Origin: Didymodactylos carnosus
Taxonomy: Eukaryota; Rotifera; Eurotatoria; Philodinida; Philodinidae
DNA: 64,000 nt
Reading direction: 5' to 3'
NCBI GenBank assembly: GCA_905250885.1
Contig: CAJNOQ010000019.1
Location: 46,310-110,309, forward strand
Part shown: positions 11,577 to 23,711 of the stretch, piece by piece
Layout of the letters: each line of letters starts with the position of its first letter
Position numbering within the stretch: position 1 is the stretch's first letter
Made by a program: the position numbers and the translations under genes
The notes under the pieces: model-generated
Told to the model about the DNA's origin: nothing
Database searches by the model: none
Seen by the model: the letters and a program-made list of their open reading frames with translations, nothing else

Positions 11577-11755
11577 CAGGGGCGTACCTAGCATCTCAGA
11601 GCAGGAGGGTGGTCCTGCCCGAAAATTTTTTGTTCTTTCAACCAAAAAACGTTTCCATGCTATAAGACGTATCAAAAATTTTATGCGACGATAGTAAAAA
11701 CAAACTTTTCTAAAACCATGGGGGTGGTGACCACCTCCCAGTAACTACGCCTCTG
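11577..11755. mobile_element. hAT-type MITE with perfect 8-bp target duplication
   Basis: The 179-bp element begins CAGGGGCGTACCTAG and ends with the complement of CAGAGGCGTAGTTACTG, giving imperfect terminal inverted repeats of about 15 bp. It is flanked by exact copies of TTTCCAGG (11569-11576 and 11756-11763). An 8-bp duplication with CAGNGGCG ends is the hallmark of hAT-superfamily elements. No transposase is encoded. Confidence 0.85.
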
Positions 11756-13678
11756 TTTCCAGGATATTTCCTTGTTTTGTTTTGTCAAAATTTTTGATTG
11801 AACGTTAAACGTAGTCTAATGTAGTAAAAAGTCTGGGCTACAAAATAAGCTTACACCTCGAGTTTCACAACTGTTCTTTTTTTTTGCAAAAATTATGAAC
11901 TTTTTCTCAAGAGGTCGAAATACTCATTTGTTTTGGTTTTGTTAATTTTTCTATGCTTTTCAGAAGCATTTCAAAACTTTTCCTTAGACTTAGTCCAAAT
12001 TTTCAATAGTTTTATTGTAGTTTAATGTATAAGCATCCTAAGAAATGTCTTGAGTGTTACGTAAATTGCGAAAAATACAATTCAGTTATTTTATGAACCC
12101 TCGAAAAAATAGTTCTATTCAAGCTAAATTTTAGTACATCTTCCATCTTAGCCTCTATCTTAAGAGCGATACATTTCAAGAGAGTGGAAGTTGCAAGACT
12201 TTTTTGGGCGGCGTTTCGTGTTTAGATTTCTTCTCACTCAAACTCAATTACAAAAAATTTTTTTTTCTATGTTCGTTGAAGTACAGATTTTGCTCTTTTT
12301 AACAGAAAAATAATTAAATCGCAAGCGTATCAGGAACGTGCACAAATAATGCTCGATATTTTTTCCATTTTTTTTGCATCGTATAATAAAACTACTGACC
12401 AAATGTGGCAGGACATAAAAAACTGACGTTATAGTCAGTTTCAAAGTAGAAAAGATTTTTAAGAATTAAATTACAAATGAATGTGAACTTTGTAAAAAAA
12501 ATTTCATGAAATGTTAAAAATGCACAATATCGATAAAATGTTGCAGACAAAAAACAGATCGACAATGTTATTTAGTGACAACACATTACTAAGACATATT
12601 AAATAATGTTTACATACTAAATATTTGATAACTATATGTACTTGGAGGAAGTCATTTCTAATCACTTATGAACTGTTATACGATTCTATCTGATGGAATC
12701 CTACCGTTCTAATGTATCGCTACTATACTGTTGTTCGCTCAAATTTGAACGAAATCACAGAATATATGGATAATTTCGAATATAGAACGATGGTTTAATT
12801 TAAACTGATAGTTGTTACTTTTTTTCATGATCATGTCGGTTAGTCAGAGGCTGCTTATTCATACATTGGCAGGCCGCCAGCAGAACAACTGAGGCAACCT
12901 ACTGGAAAAAAATCAGTTTTTGTCCTATGGAGAATTATATTTCGCAGCGGAGTATCTGTCCAAAGTTCAAAATAAAGTAAGAGAAATTCTTGATCGAAAA
13001 ATTTGATGTACACTTTAAATGCAGGAAAAGTGTGTTAGCACGGACAAAATTTATGAAGGGAAGCACGTTTGTGTATGTACTGCTCTAAAATATTTATTGC
13101 CCTCCCCCTACAAAAAATTTTCCGGTCGGCCTATGTATTCTTACATATATCGAGCTATGTTATTCACATTTTGTTGACAAGCCAAGTTCTCTCTTGCGTC
13201 GATTCTCAACAATTTTGTATTTTTTTCCAGAATTTTATTGAATGTAGTTTAAAAAACAAAAAACAATGAAAAAAAAAATGGTTATCTTCTTCTCAACAAG
13301 CTATTTTTGTTCATAATCAATATCTTCATCCATTCTTCTTTTTTGTTATTAACTTAAAGAAGCGCTGTACGAACACATACACGTAAACAAAAAGAGTATG
13401 ACCAGTTTTTTTCCTCCAAGCAAGTTCGGAATGATTGAAAAGTTTTTTGTACACAACAATTATAGCGGTAAAAAGCATGGCTCTACGAAAATGCGGTAAA
13501 TCGAGAAGAAATCTGTTTTGATATATCGATAAATAAGAAAATGCGAGAGAAGGTTAGAGAAAACTATTTACTCTATGAATATATATATATATTGAATAAA
13601 AAAGAAAATGAGACGAATATAAGTAATCTGCGTTGTCAGATCCGTGTTCTATTTACATGTAAAAATATTGTTTGTTAT

Positions 13679-15819
13679 TTAAATATTTGATAATTTCACT
13701 TTGATTGGTAATGGTTGTACAACTTCATATAATTCATCTGGTTGTATTTTCTCCTTTTCAGCTGAGAAAACATCACTACTCTCATATGGATGAAATATTA
13801 ATTCTTGACTACGTATTGATAAATGATCTCTCGATGGCGAATGACGACACTAAAAATTATTCAAGAAGATAATATTATGTATGTCAAAGGTATATAACCC
13901 ATTCGAATTTCCACGAAGACTCAAAAACTTTTCCGAAACATGAGTATTAATAAATTAGGAGTAGAGGAGTTGTTAGTTAACCATTGAAATCGATGTCGTT
14001 AACGTGCTTTTTTTGTCTAGAAGCAGTTAAAAATGTTGAGAAGAACTAAGGAAAACTTAATAGCGTGAGCTTGTAGCTCAAATGTAAAATGCTTTCGTTA
14101 TGACTTGTGTCATTTTGACTTCGTAGCGAACGAGTTTTTGAGCAACTAAACTAAGGATAATTCGGAATTAGAACCAACTCAGTAGTGGAATTAAGTAATA
14201 TTTCAAGAAAACAAATGACATTATTCGTCATTCATATGGTTTGGACCTATATAGCACTTTCATAAAAGTTCTCCCTAAGCACAGAATGATGGGCGTAAGT
14301 TTTTTCGAATATTTAATGAGATTTGACATTTATAAGAAATAAGTAAGAAATTCTGTATACCATCTCGCTTGAGATTCTCTTTGAGATTCTCGCTCCTCTT
14401 CGTACTTCGTAGAAGTCGTTAAAATGACTTACCATACTCATTGCCATATACCAGAGAACAGCCGATGATGTCAATAATATACAAATAAATATCCATACGG
14501 GTAATTTTGGCTGTTTACGTATTAAATCATTCCATTCTGTTTTAACATCGTTAAAAAATTGTTGTAAACGCATATTTATTGGTTCTATACGTTGTTTAAT
14601 TACTTGTTGTTGTTCTCTTGGGTGTTGAACAATATGCTTTATTTCCTCGAATAATGGATTACGATCCTCTTCAGATGACTCACTTGATGATGATTCTTTC
14701 TCATTTTGATTTATCGGTTTAGGATTCACTGGAATACTTTGTATCAAACGAAAAACAGGATTCCCAATAGAATTTTCCACCGGTGGCGATAATGGTTGAA
14801 GATTTTTTTCAAACTCGTTGGTTTTTTCTCTAATCTGTTGTAAAATGCTATTGAACATTCGAAATGGATCCTCACTAAATACACGTTCCATCGATGGCAA
14901 TTGAATTAGCGGTCGTTGACGAAGACGAACTAATATTATTGATTTTGGATGGTTATCGTCATTTTCAGCAGATTTTTGAATTGTGTCGATCTAGAATAAA
15001 CAGCACTTTTTTATCTGACATATTGGAAGTCATACGCATGAGCAGATGGTAGGTGTATCAGATAGTTGTTAACAGATTATGTACAGAGCACTCGTGTTTA
15101 ATACAAGAGAGAAATAAAATACTCACGAGTGGTTTAAGTTCAATAAATGGCAGCAGTACCTGGCTGATTTTTGGGGCACTTGAATCACAACCAGCAATAC
15201 AGCTGGAAATAAGATCGAACGTTTTTGAATATTCTTCAGTACAGGATGGTTTACATTGTTCCGGTGTTTTTTTAAGCAATCTTAAATGACAACCTAAATG
15301 AAATAAAAAGCAAAATAGAGTGAAGATTCTTCCCAAACAACAAACTACATGAGAGCATGTTGATTGTAGCAGTTCTAGAAAACAACTATTTCTTTTCTCC
15401 TAATAAATAGCATCCAAATATTTCAGAGGTTGATAAACAACGTTCTTGGTAGATCAATATTGTCGATAAATTTTTATCACTAACTAGATGATACTATTCG
15501 TATCACTAACTAGATGATACTATTCGTATCACTAACTAGATGATACTATTCGTATCACTAACTAGATGATACTATTCGTATCACTAACTAGATGATACTA
15601 TTCGTATCACAAACACATTAGCCGCATAAGAGTTTGATATGACTAAATCCAACATCTACCTTTTCTACAAGCATCCAAATGTGGTGAATTTGGATTGGTT
15701 TCCGAACATGTTTTATAACATTCAGTTTCCTCTTTATATAATGTTTCAACAAGTCCATTTATATAGACTACATTGACCATCAAAATGATTGAGCATAATA
15801 CAACTTTTGAAAAATCCAT
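13679..15819 (-). CDS. TMEM59: TMEM59-like membrane glycoprotein (4 exons, 351 aa)
   Basis: Type I membrane protein of the TMEM59 family, which in vertebrates acts in Golgi/endosomal glycosylation control and autophagy. Minus-strand exons: 15819-15660, 15293-15127, 14990-14433, 13849-13679, total 1056 nt. A signal peptide covers residues 1 to about 22 (MDFSKVVLCSIILMVNVVYI). A Cys-rich luminal part follows, with paired C-x3-C motifs (CYKTC, CRKGC, CKPSC, CIAGC), matching the family pattern. Residues 110-270 are polar and acidic with a Ser/Glu run. One transmembrane helix (about 272-292, LPVWIFICILLTSSAVLWYM) precedes a cytosolic tail ending LPIKVKLSNI, like the LPxKVNL end of vertebrate TMEM59. 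Length is close to the human protein. All phases join without gaps. The large middle exon is conserved only in layout. Confidence 0.8.
15475..15610. repeat. 26-bp minisatellite, five copies
   Basis: The unit TATCACTAACTAGATGATAC plus TATTCG repeats five times without visible change from 15475 to 15604, then six more bases match. It lies inside intron 1 of the TMEM59-like gene. Perfect copies imply recent expansion. Confidence 0.95.
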
Positions 15820-16455
15820 AATTTCAATTGCAACAAAATATTTTGTTTGGACTGATTACCGATTAAATAGTCACTATATATGTTTGTGCGCGCTTTTGAT
15901 GATTTTATTATATGTATTTAGCTTTTTCTTATATCTAAAAATGAATATAATAACGAAAAAAAAGGTATGAAATACGAACAAAGCGGACTAAGTGACAGAG
16001 AATGTTAGAAAAAGAAAAGCGTTTTTTCTTAGAATACACGTTTTTTTTTCTTTTGTTTTCTTTATTTCTCGCACTTTCTCTATTTGTTTTTCTTGTTCTG
16101 TTTTGCAATATTTTACATCAGAGACTGACGAGCAACGGAAAAAACATCATACAATTTTAATGATGTCAGAGACAGAAGAGAAAATCGAACGTGCATCTGA
16201 AAACGACACTAAAGTGCAATTGTTTTCTTCGCCCTTTATTTTCCAGTTGCTAATTCGAAAGAAGTTCCTAAAGACTACCTTAAAAGAACTCGAATGGAAG
16301 CCATTTGCTGAGCCCGTTGTCACTTCTATAAGCTTTTTTGTCAAAAATAAAAAATAAAAATTTACTGTTCGAGACGCGCATTTATTCAATTTTTTACATT
16401 AAAAAGAGAAATTCAATACATGCTGTCGCGTTAATAGTCTTTAATGTCACCGACA

Positions 16456-16742
16456 GAGAAATAAAGTTCATTTAGAGTCGCGGGAAAGTGCTTTTTCGTA
16501 GTCAGCATACGTGATAATCCAGAAGATTTTCTATTTTTAGCGAGAGGTACTACCGAAAGTTTAAGAAAATTTTTTGAAACTAATCTTATTTTCATATGGG
16601 AATTTTTTTCGCCATTTTGATTAACAATTTTTGAAACTGTTGCCAAGACCTCCTTGCAAGAAATAGAAAAGCAACTGAGTTATCGAGTGGGCCGAATACG
16701 AAAAAGCAGTTTTCCGAGACTCTAAATGAACTCTATTTTTTT
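16456..16742. repeat. Inverted-repeat element with about 70-bp arms
   Basis: The left arm (from 16456) contains AGTTCATTTAGAGTCGCGG and GTGCTTTTTCGTA. The right arm (to about 16742) is its reverse complement with scattered mismatches (AGTTCATTTAGAGTCTCGG, CTGCTTTTTCGTA). There is no coding content. It looks like a MITE; the target duplication is not clear. Confidence 0.7.
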
Positions 16743-16775
16743 CTTCACGTTGATATGCTGGAAGTCAGTAGTTAA

Positions 16776-16984
16776 TAGAGATGCAGGATCTATCCGTAAG
16801 AATAAAAAACTTCTCCTGACGCGAGAATTTTTAAAAAATTTCTCACTAATATCAGAATATTTTCTTCTGCAGTTATTTTTCAGCAAAAATTCTATTTTGC
16901 TAAAGTTTTTCTGAAGACTTTCCTCGAATTAAAGAATTTTCCTCCGACGGATGTCGGAGTAAACGGGTATATTCTGTACCTCTG
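16776..16984. mobile_element. hAT-like MITE, 8-bp target duplication
   Basis: The 209-bp element has left end TAGAGATGCAGGATCTATCC and a right end whose complement reads CAGAGGTACAGAATATACCC. It is flanked by exact GTAGTTAA (16768-16775 and 16985-16992). A 7-bp perfect hairpin, CTCCGAC/GTCGGAG, lies near its right end. A second, shorter member is at 23712-23822. Confidence 0.75.
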
Positions 16985-17528
16985 GTAGTTAATCCGAGGA
17001 AGTTATCCGTGACCTCATCGATGGTGCTCGCTAAGGCTTCATGATGCATTACTCCATCTTCTAGTAGAATAAAACAAATAATTTTTTTGTTAGAGGTAAG
17101 TTTAATTTCAAAGAAACTAAATAGTTACTTTTTTTTTTGAAATTTAAATAAAGAGAGAAACTGTAAAATAAAAAATAAAGAACATGATGTAACAGAGCAA
17201 TCATCCTATGACATACACAATATGTTTGGTTGCTTACTCTCTTTCATTCTTGCTATAATGCGTGCGTGACTGCACTTAACTAATAATGAAACTGTTAAAG
17301 ATACTGTTGAAAAAAAAGTAGGCTGAGCAGGAGAAAAATTAGAAAATCATCTTCTGACTTTGAAAACAGGTCATGTTCATTCTGACATTTTTAAAATACG
17401 TCGTCAGCCATGAATACTTTCAACTAAAATTTGATAAAGCTAATAGATAGATGTCGTCGAGGTATTCATACTTATATAAAAGAAACACTCAAATTGGTAG
17501 CCATTAACAGTCAGAATTTAATCACTAT

Positions 17529-18026
17529 CCCTACAAAAAATATTCCAATGCGCACCGGTGCAGATATATTTATGCCAAAAAAAGTGCCGCACTGGTCAAA
17601 ATCAGTGCAGCATTGAAACTTATTTAGTCAGTTCTTTATTATAGTTGCATTTTCTTAATTTTGCATTAATTAAAGTACAGCACTGATATGTACCAGTACT
17701 ACACTGACATGTCGTAACAGTGTGGCACCATCTCAGCACTTGTCTTATGAGAAGGAAGAAATGAAGTCAAAACGACATTCGAAACATTACAAGTATTCTA
17801 TACTGTGGTGTCTATATAGACGAACGTCGACAAAACAAAATGACAAGTGAAAAATAATTTGGCAGGGGTGCCGATGAAGTAAGAAAATTTCTTATCGCCA
17901 CCGGTGCGAACCTCTACTAATGAAAAAGTATCAATCTGCACGGGTGTGTACCAGTGCAAAACTTGAAAATCTTTCTGGTGCACATCGGTGCCGAATAAGT
18001 GCCAGTAGAAATTTTGTTTTGCAGGG
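17529..18026. repeat. CACCGGTGC/GCACTGG motif foldback
   Basis: This patch is dominated by variants of GCACTGG, CAGTGC and CACCGGTGC in both orientations. The left end reads CCCTACAAAAAATATTCC; the right end's complement reads CCCTGCAAAACAAAATTTC. The ends are therefore inverted repeats and the interior is built from one motif. A TA follows the right end and AT precedes the left. Confidence 0.6.
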
Positions 18027-19331
18027 TAACACCTAAAACAACACCCATGCTTCTATTAATAAATATAAGGGTAATCCAATGTTCAGAGTCGAATAGCATG
18101 CAACAAGTGGATTTTTGGGGTAATAGCGCTTGTTAGTTGTTTATAGTCATTAAGAAGTATCCATCGGAGTATTATTTGATGTTATCTAAGGACTATAAAA
18201 TTTGGGAGTATTAGTAGTTAATGGTGTATTTCACAAATACCCTTCATTTTTGGAAACATTGCACAATAGTATATATCAGTAACCCATGGCAGTAGCGTTA
18301 ATAAAGTAATAAAAATAGATAATAAATCTTCAAAGTACTGTTTGTACTGTGGTTAAAACTTTGACTAAAGATTACAAAAAATGAACTGAAAGTTCTGGTC
18401 ATGAATCTTTTCCGACTGACAAACTTAAATGAAGCCTAACTCCCAGATAGTCGAAATATCGCTTATCTGATGCAGTATTCACTGATAAAAGAAAAAATCT
18501 CGAAAGCATTTTGCTGTCATGTCTCTGAGGATCTCTAATGATAATATTCATAACAATCAGCGAAAAAGTTTCAAATAAATTTTGAGTCTTTACAAAAATT
18601 TGGGGTCAAAACGGTACGACTTGCATTTGTGCTATATACGCCTTAATCCTGTTGTATCCTTACATTTTCCAAAAAACGTTTTCACTTGAGTCTATGCTAA
18701 AAATTATGAACTTACGAATGACAAGTTCATTAACTCGTTTAAGTTCAAACGGAAAAAAACAGGGGCTTTAAGCATCTCTCCAGACCTGGATCAATCTAAA
18801 AATGGCTGTCAGCTATTTCATGGACAAGTGACTCATGATGGAGCAGAATGGAATCTAAACATAAATTCACTTATATGTTGAAGATATGTCGAAGACAACT
18901 AAGACAAAATCAGACATTATCTGTAAACATACATAACTTACCAGAATTAAATAACAGAGGATAAACGTAATAGAGGACGCTACCTCACAGTGTGAGATAC
19001 TCTGGAAGCGAAAAAGTTCTGTTAGACAGTTAACTGGAATTGACTAGAGTTGATTGACTATGAAAATATTATACATAAATAGATAATTAATCATCAAGCA
19101 TCTGTGGGCACTTGTCCTAGGAGGTTGGAAGTTCCAGAAAACTATCAGAATTCTATCGATTTCTGAGCTATTCTGTATGTGAAACGATAGGTGACAGTTG
19201 TATGCTACATATGCGCATCTTTATCCAAACATCAGTAAGATATTTGAGGATCTTTAGAAGGCTTTCGGACTATTAGATTCATTGGGCTTCGGAATATCCA
19301 GATTCGACTGTGAAGCAGTCTCTAAATGGTA

Positions 19332-19510
19332 CAGAGGGCCGGCGCGAGCAAAATTATGATACCGGGCGAAAATTTATTTTTGCGGCCCCACCTCTTCCCG
19401 CAAAATGCGCCCCCACCCCCTCTGCCTGTACCTGTTGAAATGCGCCTGATCAGTATTAGAAAACCATGCTTTGTACCGCCCCGGGCGATCGCCTTACGTT
19501 GAAATTCGAG
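19332..19510. mobile_element. GC-rich degraded transposon fragment
   Basis: A patch of high GC in AT-rich surroundings starts CAGAGGGCCGGCGCGAGC and contains GGGCGATCGCC, a perfect palindrome. The start resembles hAT-type MITE ends. No matching right end or target duplication was found, so it is probably truncated. Confidence 0.4.
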
Positions 19511-19849
19511 GGCGACTTCATATGCACGATCACCGACTCGTTGACTGATAGTCTCTGTTCATTGGATCACTCTTTATTAACCCGTAATTGGCATTAAGTC
19601 TGTGAGAGAATGTTAATGCGAGGGAAAATCACTTTCACAGACGTCTTTGATATGAATTCTTGAATTAAATGAAAAATTATTTTGACTTTGAAAGACGCCA
19701 TATGTCTTGTTGTTTGTATTTTTAGAAAAAACGAGTTTTAACCAAGAATTTTTCATGATGTATTTTTTTTCTCAAAAATTTTATCGTATGACATAATGAA
19801 AACAAGAGAGTAAACCCTAGAGGATGTCCAGTTTGTCTGGTCAGACCAC

Positions 19850-20000
19850 TAGTTAGATACCTGTAAATAAAAAAGTTCTTGCCTGTTTTCTTGGTCAAGA
19901 CCTGTTTTTCTGCTGATCAGTCAAAGAAATCAAGATCAGAATCTGTTTTTCCCCTGATCAATAAACCTTGATTTCTTTCACTGATGAAAAAACCATTTAA
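19850..20000. repeat. TGATCAG/AAGAAATCAAG inverted-repeat patch
   Basis: AGTCAAAGAAATCAAG near 19920 is matched in reverse complement by CTTGATTTCTTTCACTGA near 19970. CCTGTTTTC/CTGTTTTTC repeats lie between. It directly adjoins the larger foldback at 20030. Confidence 0.5.
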
Positions 20001-20029
20001 AATATCCCATCATTACAGCAAGTTGATTC

Positions 20030-20812
20030 GCTAAAACCAGTCTAGTTTTGAAGAGCACACTAAGTTACGTAAAAGAATGTGCTTGCTGACTTCATAGCTG
20101 ATGCAGAAACTGAGAAATATGACTATTACTCTTCCAGCAAAATTATCGTTTCGGCGCTGCTCTCAGTGCGAACTGATAAGCACCGCGAGGAATTTCACAA
20201 CATATTTTCCCTTTGACAAAGTGCTTAAAGTTATTATTATAGTGAGACAAGAACTATATTCCCCACAACTTTGAGGATTTTTAAAAGCTCAGTATCTCAT
20301 AATCCTTACATGCCTCAAAGTTTTAGAGAATATAGTTGTTGTCTCACTCTAGCATAATAACCTTCAGTGCTTTGCCAAAAAAAGAGAGAACATGTTGTAA
20401 AATTCATCCCAGTGCTTATCAATTCGCACTGAGAGTGACACCGAAACCAATAATTTAGTTGGAAGAGTAATACCCATATCGATGAAATCGCGGAATTTTT
20501 AACAATTAATCGCGATTATTGAAAAATCGCAAAAAAATAATTGCGATTAATTGACGATTCCGATGATTTTTCGGAAAAAATATGTATTTCCTAAGATGGG
20601 TTCGAACTTAGTACCTAAAAAAAGTCGTCAGTTAATCAGGATTAAGCGCACAATTAATCGTATGACTTTTCACGATTAATTATCGATTTTTATGCGATTT
20701 TTAGTACATCGGATAGGCATATTCCTCGGCTTCTGCATCAGCTATGAAGTCAGAAAAGACATAATATTCTTTTACGTAACTCGTGTGCTCTTTAAAACTA
20801 GACTAGTTTTAA
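20030..20812. repeat. Large foldback with about 245-bp arms and a nested insert
   Basis: The left arm (20030-20276) pairs with the right arm (20313-20812). Matching blocks include TCTAGTTTTGAAGAGCACAC with its complement near 20785-20806, CTTCATAGCTGATGCAGAA near 20729-20750, TCAGTGCGAACTGATAAGCA near 20410-20440, and AACTATATTC near the centre. The spacer is about 36 nt. The right arm is longer because it is interrupted by a separate element at 20480-20717. Confidence 0.8.
20480..20717. mobile_element. AATCGCGATT-motif element nested in a foldback arm
   Basis: This 238-nt stretch has no counterpart in the left arm. It is built from AATCGCGATT, AATTAATCG and similar motifs. It is flanked by CATAT on both sides (20475-20479 and 20718-20722). 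Removing it plus one CATAT restores alignment with the left arm exactly, so the left arm serves as an empty site. Ends read CGATG and CATCG followed by GATAGG. Confidence 0.7.
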
Positions 20813-21988
20813 GTGAAGTGGAAACGGCTTTTGTAAAATGTGGGATATTTCAGATGGATTTACCCAAGAGAGAAAACTTGGTACTCGCTGATAATGATGG
20901 TGTTGGTCTTCTTCCTCGAGTTTCTCATATTTACATTAGATGATTATCTACTGATGAAAATAAAATGATATCGACAACTTTGACATTAAAGTCTGTGTTT
21001 GAAATATACCTTTTTCGAATTGAATTTTATTGATAGTGTTTTTTTAACCAAACTTTTAGTTTTTCTGGGTAACAAGCAATTTTGGTCTAATGCATCACAC
21101 CAGATTGGTAACTATGCCAGTTAAATCTTTTTTCAGATTTTCTAGCTATTGTGATCGTGGAGAAATTTGTCCTTACAAAATTTGCTTCTCTCACATTTTT
21201 AAAGAAACAAAAAAGATAAAATTGTGTGCTTTTTGTCAAACAAAACGAATAAATTTGTATAGGGATATTAATAGGGATATTTTCTTACCCAAACTCGTTC
21301 GACCATAAAACAAGATTAAAATCTATAATTAATAAGAGAAAAGTGAAGGATAACTTATATATTTCCCACCTTTATCGAAGATTCAAACAAGTACGTGACT
21401 TTCGTATAATTGTGAACTTCTGTAGAAGAACGAAATATATCTCTAAGATAACGTAAATAGTTCAATTATACTGCTGAACTCTTTTGTTAGAACGAGATGA
21501 TTTGAGAAAAATAGGAAATATTATGCGAATTGTGTTATTCCTAAAAGTTTTTGAAACTAATAAAACTCCGATGAAAACAAAATGTGGTCAAGATCTCTTG
21601 GGTTTTTGTAATACATTTAAGATACGTAATTTTTTTTTGATAGATCATATATCAGTTACTTTAGCAATTAGAACAGCAATAATATAAAATACTTTTTCTA
21701 GTAATCATACATCGTTTTATTGTTCATTATAGCAGGTAAACGGTCTTTTTTCCCACTGTTGTTAGATCACAAACAAGTGATCGAAACAGAGTAGATAGAA
21801 CCGGTTTAATCGGTCAAACTGGTTCTCTTTTATCAATATCGGACGAAAAGAACGCAAGAGAGAGAATCGCCCGATACCGATGAAAGAAAGAGAACCGGTT
21901 TGATCGGTTCCAACTCTGGATAGAAATCAAGATGCTTATGTTAACACTCGGCTCTTCGAAAGTCAAGTGCCCTGTACGATATGGGAAC

Positions 21989-22108
21989 CAGTGATGGATT
22001 TACGATGGGTACGGCCGCATCCACTGGAAACAGAAAATTTTGATTATTCATCAGTAAAACAGAGTTTTCTTGATTGTATATTAGAAAAATCTTCGAGATC
22101 CGCCACTG
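21989..22108. mobile_element. hAT-like MITE, 120 bp
   Basis: The left end is CAGTGATGGATTTACGA; the right end's complement is CAGTGGCGGATCTCGA. Flanking octamers ATGGGAAC (21981-21988) and ATGAGAAC (22109-22116) match at 7 of 8 positions, as expected for an older hAT insertion. Confidence 0.75.
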
Positions 22109-22439
22109 ATGAGAACAAGATGTTTTGTGACTAATATTGATGTCTTTTATTTCATATAATATTCTGATTTAGCTTATTGAAAGTGACAAAATTAGTAGTA
22201 AAAACGAGCATTGCAAAAAAAACTAGGCATGCTTGCTCAAAGCTGACTTCACCATTAGAAAAAAGATAAGAAAATTGTTTAGAAATCAACTTTTCTTGAT
22301 ATTCGATTGATGCTGCAACACATGATAAATGAAGAGATCTCACCATACATTATTATTGGACTTTCGGTTCATATTTCTTATTTTAATTACAGTTACAGTA
22401 TGCTATGTTTGTCAACAATAAAGTTATTGTGCGTTATGA

Positions 22440-22620
22440 ACAAGACGTCATCAACCAGCTGATCGAGATGAAGTGGATCAACAACTACAGATAGCCGAAA
22501 TTAAGCGAGAATGAGAAGAACAAGCAAGAGAACACAAAATTATTGCCAATAATTTGAGGGTGAAATACAATTTAAATAGACATAACAATGATGTACGAAG
22601 TACTGTTATTATACCATGAA
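22440..22620 (+). pseudogene. Decayed coding fragment, Glu/Arg/Gln-rich helix
   Basis: One frame reads through about 60 codons with a single internal TGA (near 22511) and ends at TGA near 22617. The translation is charged and helical (ADRDEVDQQLQIAEIKRE, then EEQAREHKIIANNLRVKYNL). Such composition is unlike the surrounding AT-driven frames. It faintly recalls SNARE-regulating helices such as complexin, but that is a guess. No start or splice sites were established. Confidence 0.3.
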
Positions 22621-23711
22621 GTGCTGTATTATGAAGAGAAGCCATTGTCATGGACATATTAGATGCACTTGTTGTATTTTTCGTTTTTCATGTATAAAAG
22701 TTTAGTACAAAGTTATCGCTAATATTTCAAGTATCAGATGAAATAAGTCCGAATCAAAAAAGTATTTGTCATTCTTTAGGCATTTGAATTTCTGAAAATT
22801 AATGTTACTTAAGTGAGTGCAACTGCTTGGGACTATCCGACGCACCTCTGATATCTATCAATAACAAAGATCTTGCTCCAAAGTCGCGATTAGAGTATTA
22901 ACAGGGCATAAACGTTCGATATTTTCGACAACATATAATCCGACGTCCTATAGAGTAGTCAGTACTCCTAGCCAGTAGACGGACATTAGCTGTACGTTCT
23001 ATTGTGTAACGAATCTATAAGTTGTCATTTGTAAATTTGATCAATATTATCAAAGTGGATGTGCTACCTTAAGCCCATCGTTCCTTCTGTTCACCTCTCT
23101 GGCTGATATATTACTAAACTCTCTAATAGGAGAACTTCATCATTCATACTGCTCAAGTGTGTATGTCACAGTAGATTGGACAATGGCATGATGAACGCTT
23201 GATATACAATCTATCAAGGAGGTCAAGATGGCTATTGTTCTGATATTCGAAAAAAAAATTCTACCTTATATATACAGTAGTAAGGTTCTAATGGGATACA
23301 TCGAATGTTTAATATTTCTTTGCGACAAAATATTCACATATACAAAATACAAAAAAGTCAACCGGTTTTATACATACCCAAGCGCTTTTCAAGCATAATA
23401 ATTTAATTATTTCCAGATCAACATTCACTAAAGCAAAAGGTAAATTATTACGTCTACAGAGTAAAACGAGACTTATTGCTTTTCTCCGGAAAAGAACTCT
23501 TCTTTTTGACCGCACACTTTCCTATCCGATTGAGTTACTCGTTCTCAGTTGTTTCTGATAGTAAAGATTTGGAGAAAAATCATTCGAAAGTTGAAATTAT
23601 TATTCCGATTGAGTGTTGTTATTAAGGTATGGTGTCTTATAAAATGACTATATTTATAAATACTTTACTGGCTTTTCTTCCATGATATAATTAATCCCGA
23701 TAGGTGGTAAT

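Larger units (their letters stand above)
10671..13678. other. Intergenic, one hAT-type MITE, no gene seen
   Basis: Lies between the convergent ends of the band-7 gene (+) and the TMEM59-like gene (-). Short frames here are AT-driven. The only clear structure is the MITE at 11577-11755. An (AT)n run sits near 13580. Confidence 0.5.

Noticed and set aside
15475-15610. CRISPR-like array
   Set aside because: Repeats are contiguous with no spacers and the genome is eukaryotic; it is a minisatellite.
15992-16357. 121-codon plus-strand frame
   Set aside because: Phe/Ser/Lys-rich translation of T/A-rich DNA with no domain, and no splice or start context.
21090-21308. 72-codon frame with CDRGEICPYKICFSH, resembling a CCCH zinc finger
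   Set aside because: The last spacing is C-x2-H, not C-x3-H, there is no second finger, no splice sites and no nearby coding exons. Probably chance.
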